Shown in pieces: positions 50,493 through 61,039 of a DNA stretch of 64,000 nucleotides. The notes beneath the pieces are model-generated. The model did not search any database and was not told the origin of the DNA. It saw only the letters and a program-made list of their open reading frames with translations. The number at the start of each line of letters is the position of its first letter. Within the stretch, counting starts at the first letter, position 1. This DNA is from Acanthaster planci (Eukaryota; Echinodermata; Asteroidea; Valvatida; Acanthasteridae): positions 326,425-390,424 of the forward strand of contig NW_019091528.1 in assembly GCF_001949145.1 (NCBI RefSeq), read 5' to 3'. Made by a program: the position numbers and the translations under genes.

Positions 50493-53400
50493 AGCTATAT
50501 GCCAACCATTAATTCCCAAGCTGAAGTTTGCAGAATTTGTGGTTGATTTGAACCATGATTTGAGTGGGAGAGTAACTGCGGATCTAACGCTAGTATATGG
50601 CTGGCGATTGACGTTTCTGCCGTACTCTTTGGTAATGACACCGAGTGTAAATGTCTTTTAGCCAAACAATGCAAAACATTCCCTGTGTATATGTGCCATA
50701 TTAAGGGCCGTTCAGCAGAGTCAAATAAATGAAGCGTGAAACGTCTTCCAAACCATAGCACTGTCAAGGCAAGGTGCGTGACTGATTACCTTGATCAGCC
50801 CTTGGTGTGTCTACTCCCCACGGCTAGCCGACGGACGGTACCGCCTTCGTCTATCACCGCCTTTTGCTATCCAGCAATCCCGTCGCTGCACCGCAGCAGT
50901 TCAAGGAGTTAATCAACCGCAATCACGTCTTGCCCCGGACGCCACGTGAGGATACGGATGATGTGCAATCACAGCACGCGCCAGACTGAATTGAAGCCTG
51001 GCTGACTTTTACCGAGGGGGGACGTCATTTTTCCCCTTTCCAAGAGACCGCTCGGTAATTACAGAGTATGCAGACCACACATCTTAGGGATCAGGATTCA
51101 TTCATAACAAAAAAGGTACAAAATATGTTTGGATAACCCTTGCTGACTTGGAGGGATTTGTCGGCTGACTGAAATGTATGCCTAGGCCTACAATTTTCTT
51201 TAAATAGCGCCTTGCTACCCTGCCAGATAAGAATTGGCACTACTTCTGTCACGTATCGTTGATTTCAAATATTTCTAGTTTCTGGCGATTAAATGCTTCA
51301 TTAACTGACTGGCTTGAAGACTGGCTTGAAGACAGCCAACGACAAGGTGACCAACGACACGATCCCTTAAGATATCCCATGGCTTCAACTAATAAATAAA
51401 GGCAAGTCGCCAACCTATTAATGCAAAGTATGCCATGCTCTACCGCTCAAGCGTACTCTTCGTCTTAAAGACTCAGAATCCATGAACTTAAACTACTCCT
51501 GTGACGTCACCCTATTCAGTACAAAGTGTAGATTATTTCCTCCCAATCCTATGAAATATCAGAAAAGAATCTGCAATACTTTGTGGATTATTTAACAAAT
51601 CTACATATGTTATAAACAGCTCAAGAAAACATGCTAATGCGTTAGCCCGCTGCAGTCTTTTCCATAAAATGTACAATGTCTGGTGCTTTTCAAGTAAATT
51701 ATCGAGCACGTTATTTATTATTATCTCTCAACATTCTGATAATTTTTTTTTCATACGAACTGTTCTTTGTGCAATTTATCTTTCATATAGAGGCTCAGTT
51801 TTTTAAATATTTTTCTATAGTGATTTCAACCTTCAAATGTTATTAAATCCTCCCTTGTAATTTTTTTTGGGATCTCTTAATCAATTTTTATTGGCTTTGT
51901 TTCGATATTTAAATTATGAATTAATTCAATGTATGAATTATCTTTTTGCATTTTGAAAAACTGCGTCGTAGCGATTTCCACTGAATTTCACTTTTTCTCT
52001 GTCGATTTTATTGCTCATTTAGCTTTGATGATTTCTTAAATTGTCATATCATATTTGACCTTCCATTTCCTTTAATTTTACAATAAATTTCCACCGTAAA
52101 TAAAGGACAATCCATGGAAATGGATAAATAACTGAATCAGTCAAAGTGAATGCAAGAAACTTACCGCTCAGTACTTCAAGTTCTTGTGTAACATTAAAAT
52201 GTTACTTGTTTCCAAACGAAACAATTCCATAATACTCGGTGAGCACGTCGATGTATAGCCATATAAAAAATAATGTCCAGATGAGTGGTCATCATTTCAG
52301 TGGTCAATTAAAATGTTGTTCCAAATCGAGCTTCTCGGCAAATTTCTATACGACAATTAGTGTTACAATCCTCAGTATTATACAATTACATCGATGGCAT
52401 GAAATGACTGTTTTTACATACTGTATTTTGTAGGTTTCCGTAGCAGGATGTCAGAGGCAATGAACAGAGTGCGTATAATCCACCAACACTGACTCCAGGA
52501 GTTCAGTACAAACCTGTGCATGCTGGTGAAAGGAACAAAGGTTGTACGCCCAGACAAAGCGTTAACAATAAGTCCAAGGGAGGCCAATTTGCATAGCTAT
52601 AAGCAACAGATCGAATTATCTCATAGCTCAAAGTATTAGTGAGAATCGCCACTTTTTGTTCCCTTGTTTTCAGGACAGAACTAAGAGGGACGTATTTGAC
52701 AGAGAAAAGACTCAGAACTCTAAAATACACGAATTTACAGTCCTCGTCCATTCTCTTTGACTTAAGCTGATGAAAGCGCGGAGCGTGAATTGCACGGGTG
52801 AATTGTTTTACACGACGTCCTGACCCAGACAGGGCTTTCCTGGTGACCCCTTAAGTTACATGTTGTGTCACGAACTGTATTCAGCCATGGGCGATACATG
52901 GACCTAAGATTTTATCAAGAGTCGTCAGGAACCTTGAGGTCCGGGAACCTACTGGGGAGGTTTCACTTGACATTCACCCATTGTGCAAAGCATTCTTGTT
53001 GGTTTGTATGGGAGCAGCTGTCAAGGAACAGAATCTCTACACAAGAGTTATCGTAGCATAGCAAATGGCCTGTGATATCGTTACTAGAAAAACCTGATGT
53101 CGTCTTGGTTACCTTGGTGACAGTGATTTCTGAAAGAATGACCCTATCAAACAAGCAAGCTTTATACTGAAACTTGTACATTTAGCAATGTGATCATCGA
53201 TATTGAGCACTGACACCAAAAATTCATACATACTGCCACACATATTTTCATATTTCCTCGAAGTCATACAACAAAATCCACAGCGAGCAACCTAATATAA
53301 GTCATATTCAAGAGCTACGAGTCCCTTTATCATGGAGGAAGGACTCCATGTTTTGTCGAAGACACAACATCGAAGTACCAACACAACATTTTTCATTTCC

Positions 53401-53768
53401 GAAGTGCTAACACTTCATTTATTCACGCCACTATATTTACACGTGAATTCGCACCCACGAGCATCATAAGAGTCATCATAGTGAGCTCTGGCTTCATAAT
53501 TTCACAGGTTAGTGCTTTCCAGTTGATGAAAATAATTGACGCCATTCGGTTACAGTAATGAATCCCAAGGTCTGGGTCATTAAATCCCCGGTAGGTTGAC
53601 CTAGATTATCCGTGAGGTTAATATTTAGCACAAGTAGTAGATATATCCTAATTTATTTTAGTTGGTATTTTGTAAAATGTAAAATTTATTATATCGATCT
53701 AACAAGTCTGAGGTGCACTTGATCAACTAAAATTGCCTGACCAAACAACTAAAAGACTGACTTGTCAA
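50493..53768. other. stretch with no recognised gene
   Basis: Anonymous sequence, very AT-rich at about 51560-52100. A short tandem (GACTGGCTTGAA twice) occurs near 51307-51330. No gene or element is supported. Confidence 0.5.
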
Positions 53769-54030
53769 CAGTGGTGTAGTCTAGGGGGAGGGGCAACGAG
53801 GCAACTGCCCCCCCCAAAAAAAACTGTTGCCCTCCTCCTTCTCCCCCTCACCCTACCCCTCCCCCCCCCCGAAAATGGCATTTTTTTTGGCTAGAGCTGT
53901 CGCCACGCCATCTGTGGTGAGTTGTTATTTCAGTGAATACATATACCTATTTAACAAGGTTCTTGAAAGAGCTGTTAATTATACAAACTCTGTGATGTAG
54001 TCGAGGGGGCAACTCCCCCCCCCCCATCAA
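53769..54030. mobile_element. hAT-like end fragments, C-rich, two in tandem
   Basis: CAGTGGTGTAGTCTAGGGGGAGGGG at 53769, followed by long C runs to about 53870, resembles the left end of the small hAT-type elements. A second similar start, CTGTGATGTAGTCGAGGGGG, occurs near 53990 in the same orientation and is again followed by a C run. No matching right ends were found. Probably two partial copies. Confidence 0.4.
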
Positions 54031-55839
54031 CTGGCCATGAACTCACTCATTGATCAGTTGACTGATGGATGGGCAGATTCCCCAACCGTGTGATTACGAA
54101 CCTAATGGACCGCTGCCAAGCGTGTCCAACATGCGATATGGCCGAAAGTCCTCCAAAAATCATCAAGCTCTGGTCATTTTTGCCAAAGATTTACAACTTA
54201 ACCTTTCCGAGCGTGTCTTTGTAGTCCAAAGTCCGACCTTTAAATGAGATAAGTGGTGCTACCAGCGTAGGCTTGTTGGTTCATGACAAGCTAGCTTGCT
54301 TCAGTCTCAACTTTAATGAAACCAGTCAGCGTTTGTGATATATTGTCTCAATATTCCCGTCAGCCCGTCGATTTATCAAACTTAAGTATTTTTACATTAG
54401 ACTACTGCCGGTGTACGGCCAAGAGGTCTACTTGGTGTTGTCAAGATAATTGTAGTTTAACTCGAAGTGAACATGGGATGCTTCCACCGTTGCGGGAATC
54501 TGCTAACGAGACGCAGAACGGTCTATATTACTTGGACAGAAATACTTTTCAGTCTTATTGAAACGAATGACTGACGTGGGTTCTGTATGTATACGTTTAA
54601 ATTAGCAATACACTTTAATGCCTGAGAATTCCTCTGTAAAAAAAGTGCAGCGAGGTTAGGTATCATAGGAGAATACTTGATCACTTGGATGTCACCAGGA
54701 GTGGCATGTAATGACCACGGAGAGGCACAGGCTCAAAAGCGAAATGATATATTCTCAAACGTTGGCGGCGCAATATGCAGCCCACGAGGTCGAGTTCAGC
54801 TTGGTCTCGGACTTCACGATCAGCTCGACTCGTGGTTCGTGGGTCGGCCGCTCGAACGCAGGGAACGTATAACCGGTTATCGCTGGTAGTAAGGCCAAAA
54901 AAATACTCAGTCTATGGTCAGACCAAGTTCTAGAATTGATTTGGCGATGCGGATTTTTTTTTTTTTTTTTTGAGCGGGGTGAAGGGATTGTTGTTAATCA
55001 GCTGCAACTTAGTAACCTACTCGTGGTCTACTGTTTGTGTTCAACATTACGCAGTCGTAACAGATCTATCACCGGGCACGAGCTACCCACAATTTAGTCT
55101 GGTTCCTGGAACAAATTGCCCTTCTGACTTGTGAGCTTGTGGCCGGGAATCAGTCTACTCGCAAACATTCAGGTGGTGCGGGAATAGAGGGCGCTGTTTT
55201 GAAAATTTTGAGGAAAAAAGGGGGAAAATCGACGGGCACGTTCAAAATCGACGAGTGCGCTGACAGGGACCGACTTTTTTTACCTTAGTGAGAAGCAATA
55301 TGCAACATGACAGCATCCATGTACGTTTGTCGAGGGTTTATGTTTGGATAACTAGACTGAGTCTATCCTATTTCAAAAGGAACATTCATTTCTGTGTTAC
55401 GGAAAATAATTTATGTTAAATTTATAAAACTTCCCATTGTTTCTGGCTTTGTAGGCCATCTCGCTCAAAAATCAAAATCAGGAGTTTTTCCCTGTGTTCC
55501 TGTAAAAGCCTGACAAGGAGGTGGTGTGTGTGATCCTGTACCAAGAATAGTGTTCTTGTCGTGTTCCCACTGTTCGAGAGCGGAAAAGAAGAAACCCAAG
55601 TCAAGAACACACCCCCCCCCGAACTCGACTCTCATGTCTGTGCTCTCAAGCAACCACGCGCAGAAGATAACCAATTTCAAAATGTGAGGACGCCCTACCG
55701 AAATACCGTAACCAGGGAGCTCAAGGAGCGTTTGCCGTTTGGATCCCTGATGACTTGGGAATTCAGCTCGACACAGATCTTTGTTCTGCTCCAAGAACAA
55801 GGATCCAGGAAATGAAATTTTCTTGGAATCACTTTTTGT
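54031..55839. other. stretch with no recognised gene
   Basis: Anonymous sequence. A GC-richer segment at about 54760-54880 precedes a long T-run (about 54955-54971). A minus-strand frame at 55465-55884 and its plus-strand overlap show no family motif. Confidence 0.5.
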
Positions 55840-56070
55840 GTATCTCTGTATTCTTCTTCCATGTGTGAAGACTGTTTGACACATTTTTTTTAGTTTACGT
55901 GAACTGAAAGGTGCGCTTTTTCAAACATTAAAAATTGACCAAGCATTTCTGGACAAGTGAGGGCGCTTTTGCTTTGATGTAAATCCAGGAAGACATGGTT
56001 CCGGTTGCGTGTTTTCGTGTTCAAATTGTGAACCCCAAATTTGCTATCTGGGAACATTTCTGTGAAAAGG
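55840..56070 (+). repeat. interspersed repeat family R1, copy 3
   Basis: Contains GGTGCGCTTTTTCAAACATT near 55910, TTTCTGGACAAGTGAGGGCG near 55946 and GTTCAAATTGTGAACCC near 56019, in the same order as copy 4 at 61810-62110. Its 3' part runs directly into the Ty3/gypsy relic, whose insertion or deletion breakpoint lies between about 56066 and 56100. Confidence 0.65.
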
Positions 56071-56084
56071 ATTTTTGCTGGACT

Positions 56085-56866
56085 ATTGCCATATACTTAC
56101 ACTTGCCATGGTCCGAACACCTGAAATCACTGAGAGAAGTGCTAAGACGCGTCTGCGTGGTGCAAACCTCACGGCAAACCTTCAAAATGAATGGTTGGCC
56201 ACGTAAAGATCGAATTCCTTGGGCATCTGATTGGGAATGGACAACTGCAACCTCATCCAGAAAAGCTAGACAAGATTAAGAATGCTCCGCGACCTGAGCT
56301 CTTTCCTCGGACTAGCTAGCTATTACCGAAAGTTCATGGCCAACTTTGCAGCCATAGCCGCCCTTCTGACAGATCGTACCAAGTCAAAGGAACCAAACAG
56401 AATTAGATGGGAGGAGAGTCATGAGATCGCTTTCTCAACGCTCAAGAAGAATCTCACCATTGAGCCGATTCTCCATCTGAATGACCTGTCGAAAACATTC
56501 ATCCTCAGGACAGGTGCATCCGACAAAGGGCTTGGAGCTGTCCTATTGCAACTAAACAATGGGGAGAAATTCCCAGTTGCATATGCCACTAAGAAGCTTC
56601 TGTCGAGAGAACTTGCTTACTCCACCACGGAAGGAGAGTGTTTAGCCGTAGTCTGGGGTATTCGTCACTTTCAAACCTATCTCGAAGGGAGACAATTCAG
56701 TCTCAAGATGGACCATAAACCATTGGTGTACCTTCAGAAGGCTAAACACATCATTAGCCGTATTATGAGATGGGCGTTGTCCCTTCAGCCCTTTAGATAT
56801 AGATTAGAGTCAATCCGAGGAGTTGATAATGTTGGAGCTGACTACCTAAGCAGGGCCATAGTCTAA
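56085..56866 (+). pseudogene. Ty3/gypsy retrotransposon reverse transcriptase thumb + RNase H, broken
   Basis: From 56282 an open frame of 194 codons shows the gypsy signature SFLGLASYYRKF at residues 7-18, the RNase H block TGASDKGLGAVLLQ with its catalytic-type Asp near residue 80, a TTEGECLAVVW block with a conserved Glu near residue 117, MDHKPLVYL near residue 143 and GADYLSR at the end. Upstream, 56085-56281 encodes the preceding reverse transcriptase part (WSEHLKSLREVL, later LQPHPEKLDKIKNAP), but in more than one frame, with an in-frame stop and at least three frameshifts. The YxDD catalytic motif and everything before it are missing. The frame stops right after GADYLSR, and a polypurine tract and LTR-like sequence follow at once, with no integrase. 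It is a dead relic. Confidence 0.88.
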
Positions 56867-56932
56867 GCCTCTGAATCATTCAGTGTTCTGCTGCACGGTC
56901 AACTTATTGGAGAAAACAAGGATTTTTCTCAT

Positions 56933-56943
56933 AGAAAGGGGGC
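56933..56943 (+). other. polypurine tract-like sequence
   Basis: AGAAAGGGGGC lies 67 bp after the RNase H stop and 5 bp before the TGTCAG that starts the LTR-like segment. This is the expected place and composition for the plus-strand primer of an LTR retrotransposon. Confidence 0.65.
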
Positions 56944-56948
56944 TATAA

Positions 56949-57172
56949 TGTCAGCATCGTCCGAGCACAGTTCCTGCAATGCTTCAGTAAACAACTTGTG
57001 TCCCGTGTTGTAGACTGTGCTGCATGTGTGTATTGAGCGTGTTCGTTGTATGCCCAGATAGTATGTGTACGGTAAGAACTAATAAATAATGCATGATTCC
57101 GGATGAATATTTATATAGCCATGGTCTGGTCTTTTATATCATTTGGGCGTTCAGAGGATTGTCTTCTGAACA
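56949..57172 (+). mobile_element. probable 3' LTR of the Ty3/gypsy relic
   Basis: Starts TGTCAGCATCGTCC immediately after the polypurine tract and contains an AATAAA at 57081-57086. A possible end is the CA at 57171-57172, next to an imperfect hairpin (GTTCAGAGGA with TCTTCTGAAC). No 5' LTR was found in the window for comparison, so the right boundary is uncertain. Confidence 0.5.
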
Positions 57173-58328
57173 GTGAAGTCATGTGATCAAACCCCGCGGA
57201 TTTTAAAATAAAAAATATACGCCACTCTAACATCGATCGCGATCGGAAGCTTTGCAAACTATGGTTTCGTAAGCTTGCAGATATTATTTAAAAACGCTGA
57301 TGACCAGGTTTTGGGCCGGCGGTGGGCTCCAGGAGCAATAACCGATATCTCTGCCAGCAGACCGTAAGTTTGAGCTTACTGGTATTACTTTCCTGTACAG
57401 TTTGTGTCACTTTAAACACTGAACGGCAGTCATATTATTATCTAAAGATCCTTACTCGTCTTAATGAGGCATCATAATGATACTTGGACAGTCAAACTTG
57501 TTTAATTTTAGTGTGCATCTTTTATAAGGTACGTGAAGCCTTAATGAAGCTTTGATCAGCCTTGATTAATTATTATATAATATTTATGACATCTTGTAAC
57601 GAAGGCAGGCGATCAAACCCCCTTTTGCTTCCTTTATGAAAAGAAGTGGCTATTTATAGGGTCTACATATCATTATCGTTTGCTGCGAAAATTGCAGATG
57701 GCAAGTTTGCCTAGATAGGGGCAATCCTCTGACTGTCCGTGCTGGGCGAGGCAGACATGCCCGCGACCAGCCGAGTCGTCCCTACCTTGTGAAAGCACCG
57801 TCCGTTTCGCGAGGCAGACAGGCCCGTGACGAGTAACAGCCCAGACAAGAACTTCTGGCTGTTCGGTGACGGTTGCCCTTATTCCAGCCTACTTATCTGG
57901 AGGTAGCGTTATAGGGACATCTGAACAGTCAAGAGGGAGGCCCTCATCACAAGAACTCAAAACCAAATGGAAACTGACTTAAACACCGACAACGGTGGGC
58001 CCATTCGTATTTTCTTTTGCCAGCTAGATTAGGATTATTTACCGTATATCTATTCAGTAATTACTGTGGTATTCATTCATTAATTTCTCATGGATTAGGA
58101 TTACTTTCTTCGCTTTTCTATACATTCCATTAAGAGACCTTTATATTATTATTTTATAAGTTTCCAGGGTAAGAATATTACTTCGGGCTGAGGTTTGTTT
58201 GAAACGATTTAATAACTAGATCAGTGACTCCGACCGATTTGGATATAATATTATAATATATAGACTATAACAGGTCTAAAGACCAATTTAGTTCCTTAAT
58301 TAATGGAAATCACCTTCGGCTGTTTGGA
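57173..58328. other. stretch with no recognised gene
   Basis: Anonymous sequence apart from the imperfect tandem duplication at about 57735-57860. Confidence 0.5.
57735..57862. repeat. imperfect tandem duplication, ~64-bp unit, GC-rich
   Basis: GTCCGT followed by a GCGAGGCAGACA-type segment, CCCG and GAC occurs twice: GAGGCAGACA at 57748-57757 and at 57811-57820, about 64 bp apart. There are small indels between the units. It is GC-rich against AT-rich surroundings. Function unknown. Confidence 0.5.
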
Positions 58329-58364
58329 TTTACCCTGGGTAAATAAAAGAATAATAATAATAAT
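58329..58364. repeat. palindrome plus (AAT)n microsatellite at the LINE 3' junction
   Basis: The perfect palindrome TTTACCCTGGGTAAA at 58329-58343 is followed by an AAT microsatellite at 58350-58364. The LINE coding sequence on the minus strand stops matching its family exactly where the microsatellite begins. Confidence 0.6.
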
Positions 58365-58734
58365 CGTCAACACTGACACCATTTTTCTTGAGCTGACTTA
58401 AAATAAACAGCCGTCTAGATGCATTAGTAACAAGACTGGTAACCTGCTGATCCCATTTTAAATCATTTTGGATAATTATTCCAAGTAATTTCGTTGATGT
58501 AACAAGTTGGAGTTGATTTTCATTAATTTTTATATTAGGTTGAGGTGGTATTAAGTAACGTAAGAACGAGACCTGCATGATTTTACCTTTTTGAGGATTG
58601 AGCTTCATATTATTAGTCTCACACCATTCAACAATTGAATGCTCAATGTTCTGCATATCTGAATTCTGATTTTTACAAATCACTTCAAGTAAGGTGACGT
58701 CATCCACATTATTTCCAGTGATTAGCCAACACAT
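58365..58734 (-). pseudogene. LINE reverse transcriptase, C-terminal part (motifs C to E)
   Basis: Begins just before the catalytic motif C, which reads NVDDVTLLE; the usual aromatic residue before V/A-D-D is Asn here. It continues with a motif D-like MKLNPQKGKIM near residues 42-52 and a motif E-like KLLGIIIQNDLKW near residues 81-93, then RLFILSQLKKNGVSVDD. After that the frame enters the AAT microsatellite and the family match is lost. The two catalytic Asp residues are retained. It overlaps the next upstream piece in a different frame, showing a frameshift at about 58710-58735. Confidence 0.85.
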
Positions 58735-58903
58735 AAGCTACATCATTAACCATTGCCAAGAAAATAATTGGCCCCAGTTTTGTACCTTGGGGAACACCAC
58801 GTGTGAGTCTAATATCTCTTGAGGTGGCTCCATGATATCGGACAGTTGGTGAACGGTCACCTAAAAAGCTACACAATGGGTATAATGGAGCGATCAACGC
58901 CAA
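58709..58903 (-). pseudogene. LINE reverse transcriptase, motif B segment
   Basis: Contains RLTRGVPQGTKLGPIIF, the motif B signature (GxPQG...LGP) of non-LTR reverse transcriptases, followed by a hydrophobic MVNDV segment. It is separated from the motif A piece upstream by a deletion or frameshift at about 58904-58936 and from the motif C piece downstream by another. Confidence 0.85.
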
Positions 58904-58936
58904 GCTGAATTAGTTTCTCTACTGCAATCGTATGGT

Positions 58937-59254
58937 TTATACGATCAAAAGCTTTACTAAATCAAAAGAGCAAATATTTACATGATTCCCAGGTTTGTCT
59001 AAATTCTTATGGATTGTATTGAGCATGCTGATTAAATAATGCTCCACAGAACAACCTTTCATGTTGTCAAATTGTTGCACATCAATGGAATATCGAATAT
59101 CATCCGTTACCCATTGTGCCAGAAAACCTTCGAATAACCGTGATATAACCAAAGTCATTGAAATTGGTCGCAGCTGATGAAAAGTGCTGACAGGATTAAC
59201 CTTAGGAATTGGACAGACAGATGCTTTTTTCCAAATTTTTAGAAACCATCCCAC
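58937..59254 (-). pseudogene. LINE reverse transcriptase, fingers to motif A
   Basis: Shows VCPIPKVNPVSTFHQLRPIS near residues 13-32, the early motif with the conserved RPIS, then a helix with ISRLFEGFL. It ends with CSFDL, corresponding to motif A with its catalytic Asp. The frame then terminates (VKLLIV), so the rest of motif A is lost to a frameshift. Confidence 0.85.
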
Positions 59255-59256
59255 TT

Positions 59257-59871
59257 TTAGGCATGCATTGAATATATGGGTATTGGAATCGACATCTCAT
59301 AGGCAAACTCTTGAAATAATCGTGTAGGACAATCATGAGGATGCCCTGCTTTAGAAGTATTCAGCCTTGATAAGCTTGAGTAAACCTGCTGCCGTGATAT
59401 CACTGGGGGTGATGAACAAGCTGGTAAATATGGAGTTAACAAGCTTATATCAAGGGCTGGGAGGCTGCAACCGATCTTTGAAAAGTGCAGGTTAATATTA
59501 GCCAATTCAACAGGCATTTTATCGGTATCCGGAAAGTGGACATGAGATTTCGTTTGCCCAGTAAGATGTCGGATCTGCTCATACCATTTTCCTGGTTCCA
59601 ATCTCTTTAAGTGTTCAATTTTACGCCCATAAAAGTTTTGTTTTGCCTCACAAATGGCAATCTGGACCTGGTTCCGTAACCGTTTATAATCTCTTTTCTG
59701 CTTAAAGGTTGCATCATGTTGCGCCATCAACCTCCGGATATGATTATTCATCCAAGGTTTATCATTACGTCGCTTTTTCATAAGAACAGATGGAAAATGG
59801 TTCTTATACTGATTAATAACTAATTGATGAAATTTCCCAGCAATGTCATCAGGGTCATCGCAGTAAAGCAT
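59257..59871 (-). pseudogene. LINE linker region between endonuclease and reverse transcriptase
   Basis: A 204-codon frame, the longest intact piece of the element. It has a basic segment (KPWMNNHIRRLM, then QKRDYKRLRNQ) typical of the region after the endonuclease, a KWYEQIRHLTG segment, and near the end TSKAGHPHDCPTRLFQEFA, the first reverse transcriptase block, with the family's usual Asp and G residues partly changed. It ends two bases before the next piece. Confidence 0.82.
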
Positions 59872-59888
59872 GGACCAATCTTCCTCAG

Positions 59889-60218
59889 TTATCCATTGCC
59901 CGAATTCCCGTACAGATAAATCACTGTAAGGTCGAAATGAGATCCGTGTATGGGGTTGATCGGTGCAATAGTATTATGCGAATGATAACAAACAGTTGAG
60001 TGGTCACTTAATGAGACCGGTGCTAAGGTAGTTGGTTCCATATAAAAATTGCCAAGATCAGTCAATATCTTGTCTAAAACAGCGTTTCCTCTTGTTGGTT
60101 GCTTGACGACTTGATCCAGTAGAGTATGGAGCTGAAGGACATCCGAGTCCAAGTCGTTAACATCACCCATTATTATACAGGTTGGGTTATCCACAGCAGA
60201 CCGTATAACGTCGACCAT
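59889..60218 (-). pseudogene. LINE endonuclease, C-terminal half
   Basis: Contains IIMGDVNDLD (GDVND at residues 18-22), the metal/phosphate-binding motif of apurinic-like endonucleases, then QPTRGNAVLDKILT and LSDHSTV (SDH at residues 71-73), the His motif. It is in a different frame from the N-terminal half. About 145 bp between the halves (60219-60364) are coding-like but interrupted by stops. Confidence 0.85.
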
Positions 60219-60364
60219 GTTTATGATATGCTTATTTTAAAACCTCCTTATACTGAGAGCGGGGTGGTGAATACAAAATACATATGTAAACTTTCTTTAA
60301 TAGGTGCGTCAGTTTGGAAGGTTTTAAATGCAGCCACATTACCTCAAGGTTATCAGGAATACGT

Positions 60365-60682
60365 TCAGTGAAGTCTTCTCTGCAACACCCCCCCAATCCT
60401 ACCTTCTCTGTCTCGATGAAACCGACGATATGAGAGTAACGGATACGAACTGGCTGGATTTGCCATTGAGAACCAAGTCTCTGTAATTGCTATGAGATGA
60501 ACAGGGTCACGCTGGCAATCCAGAATGGCTTCAAAGTCATTAAACTTGTTGGCTAATGACCTTGCATTAAACAGCATTACATCAGGTAGGCATGGTTTCG
60601 GGTGGCTGGTTTGTATATTAATGAGAGCTGATCTGCTAAGCAGGTGGGTCACAGCTTTCAGTTGTCGCTGGGATGATAACAC
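60365..60682 (-). pseudogene. LINE endonuclease, N-terminal half
   Basis: Shows LFNARSLANKFNDFEAIL near residues 37-54, the first endonuclease motif with the metal-linked Asn, and IAITETWFS near residues 63-71 with the catalytic Glu. It ends shortly after RIGGVLQRR, where a frameshift replaces the usual glycine-rich loop. Confidence 0.87.
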
Positions 60683-60730
60683 AAGGATATTACACCGTTG
60701 GCGAATATCTCTGTGTTGATTCCTTCGTCC

Positions 60731-61039
60731 TCATCGTTTTTCCAAGTATTTCAGGATACAAATAGATTTCAGATTCTCCAGTAACGAACGGCAAGGAGGC
60801 ACTCCAGAGCTACGGATAATATTGGAAATATATTGGATATGTTGGAAATGTGTATTACAACTTCGACGGTGATCAGAAGTCCGTATAGTTGATAAAGGGC
60901 CAGGATTACTTTGAATGTCCGTGTATATAGTGATCTCCATTGGTGGGTCAAAACCAGGAGTTAATAAACAAAGCTGTCCGTGCTTAATCCATTTATTCAC
61001 CGCAGCTTTAGTGTTACAGAACCCATACCTAGTAATCAC
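60731..61039 (-). pseudogene. LINE N-terminal region with 2A-like motif
   Basis: A 102-codon frame with ITIYTDIQSNPGP near residues 36-48. DIQSNPGP at 60896-60919 matches the 2A consensus D-(V/I)-E-x-N-P-G-P except for Gln in place of Glu. 2A-like peptides have been reported at the same place, before the endonuclease, in CR1-type LINEs of sea urchins, lancelets and other invertebrates. There they cause ribosome skipping or, in some cases, act as signal sequences. Whether this variant was active cannot be told from sequence. An overlapping upstream frame (61029-61217) may be the true N-terminus shifted by an indel. Confidence 0.75.
60896..60919 (-). other. 2A-like motif DIQSNPGP
   Basis: Eight codons reading DIQSNPGP on the minus strand. 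In known 2A peptides the peptide bond between the last Gly and Pro is skipped during translation. The E-to-Q change at the third position is a deviation from the strict consensus. Confidence 0.6.

Noticed and set aside
53800-53880. Proline- or glycine-rich coding sequence
   Set aside because: The C runs belong to hAT-type element ends; no sustained open frame.
57290-57330. Hammerhead ribozyme core (CTGATGA)
   Set aside because: The CTGATGA is present but the required GAAA block and flanking helices are not.
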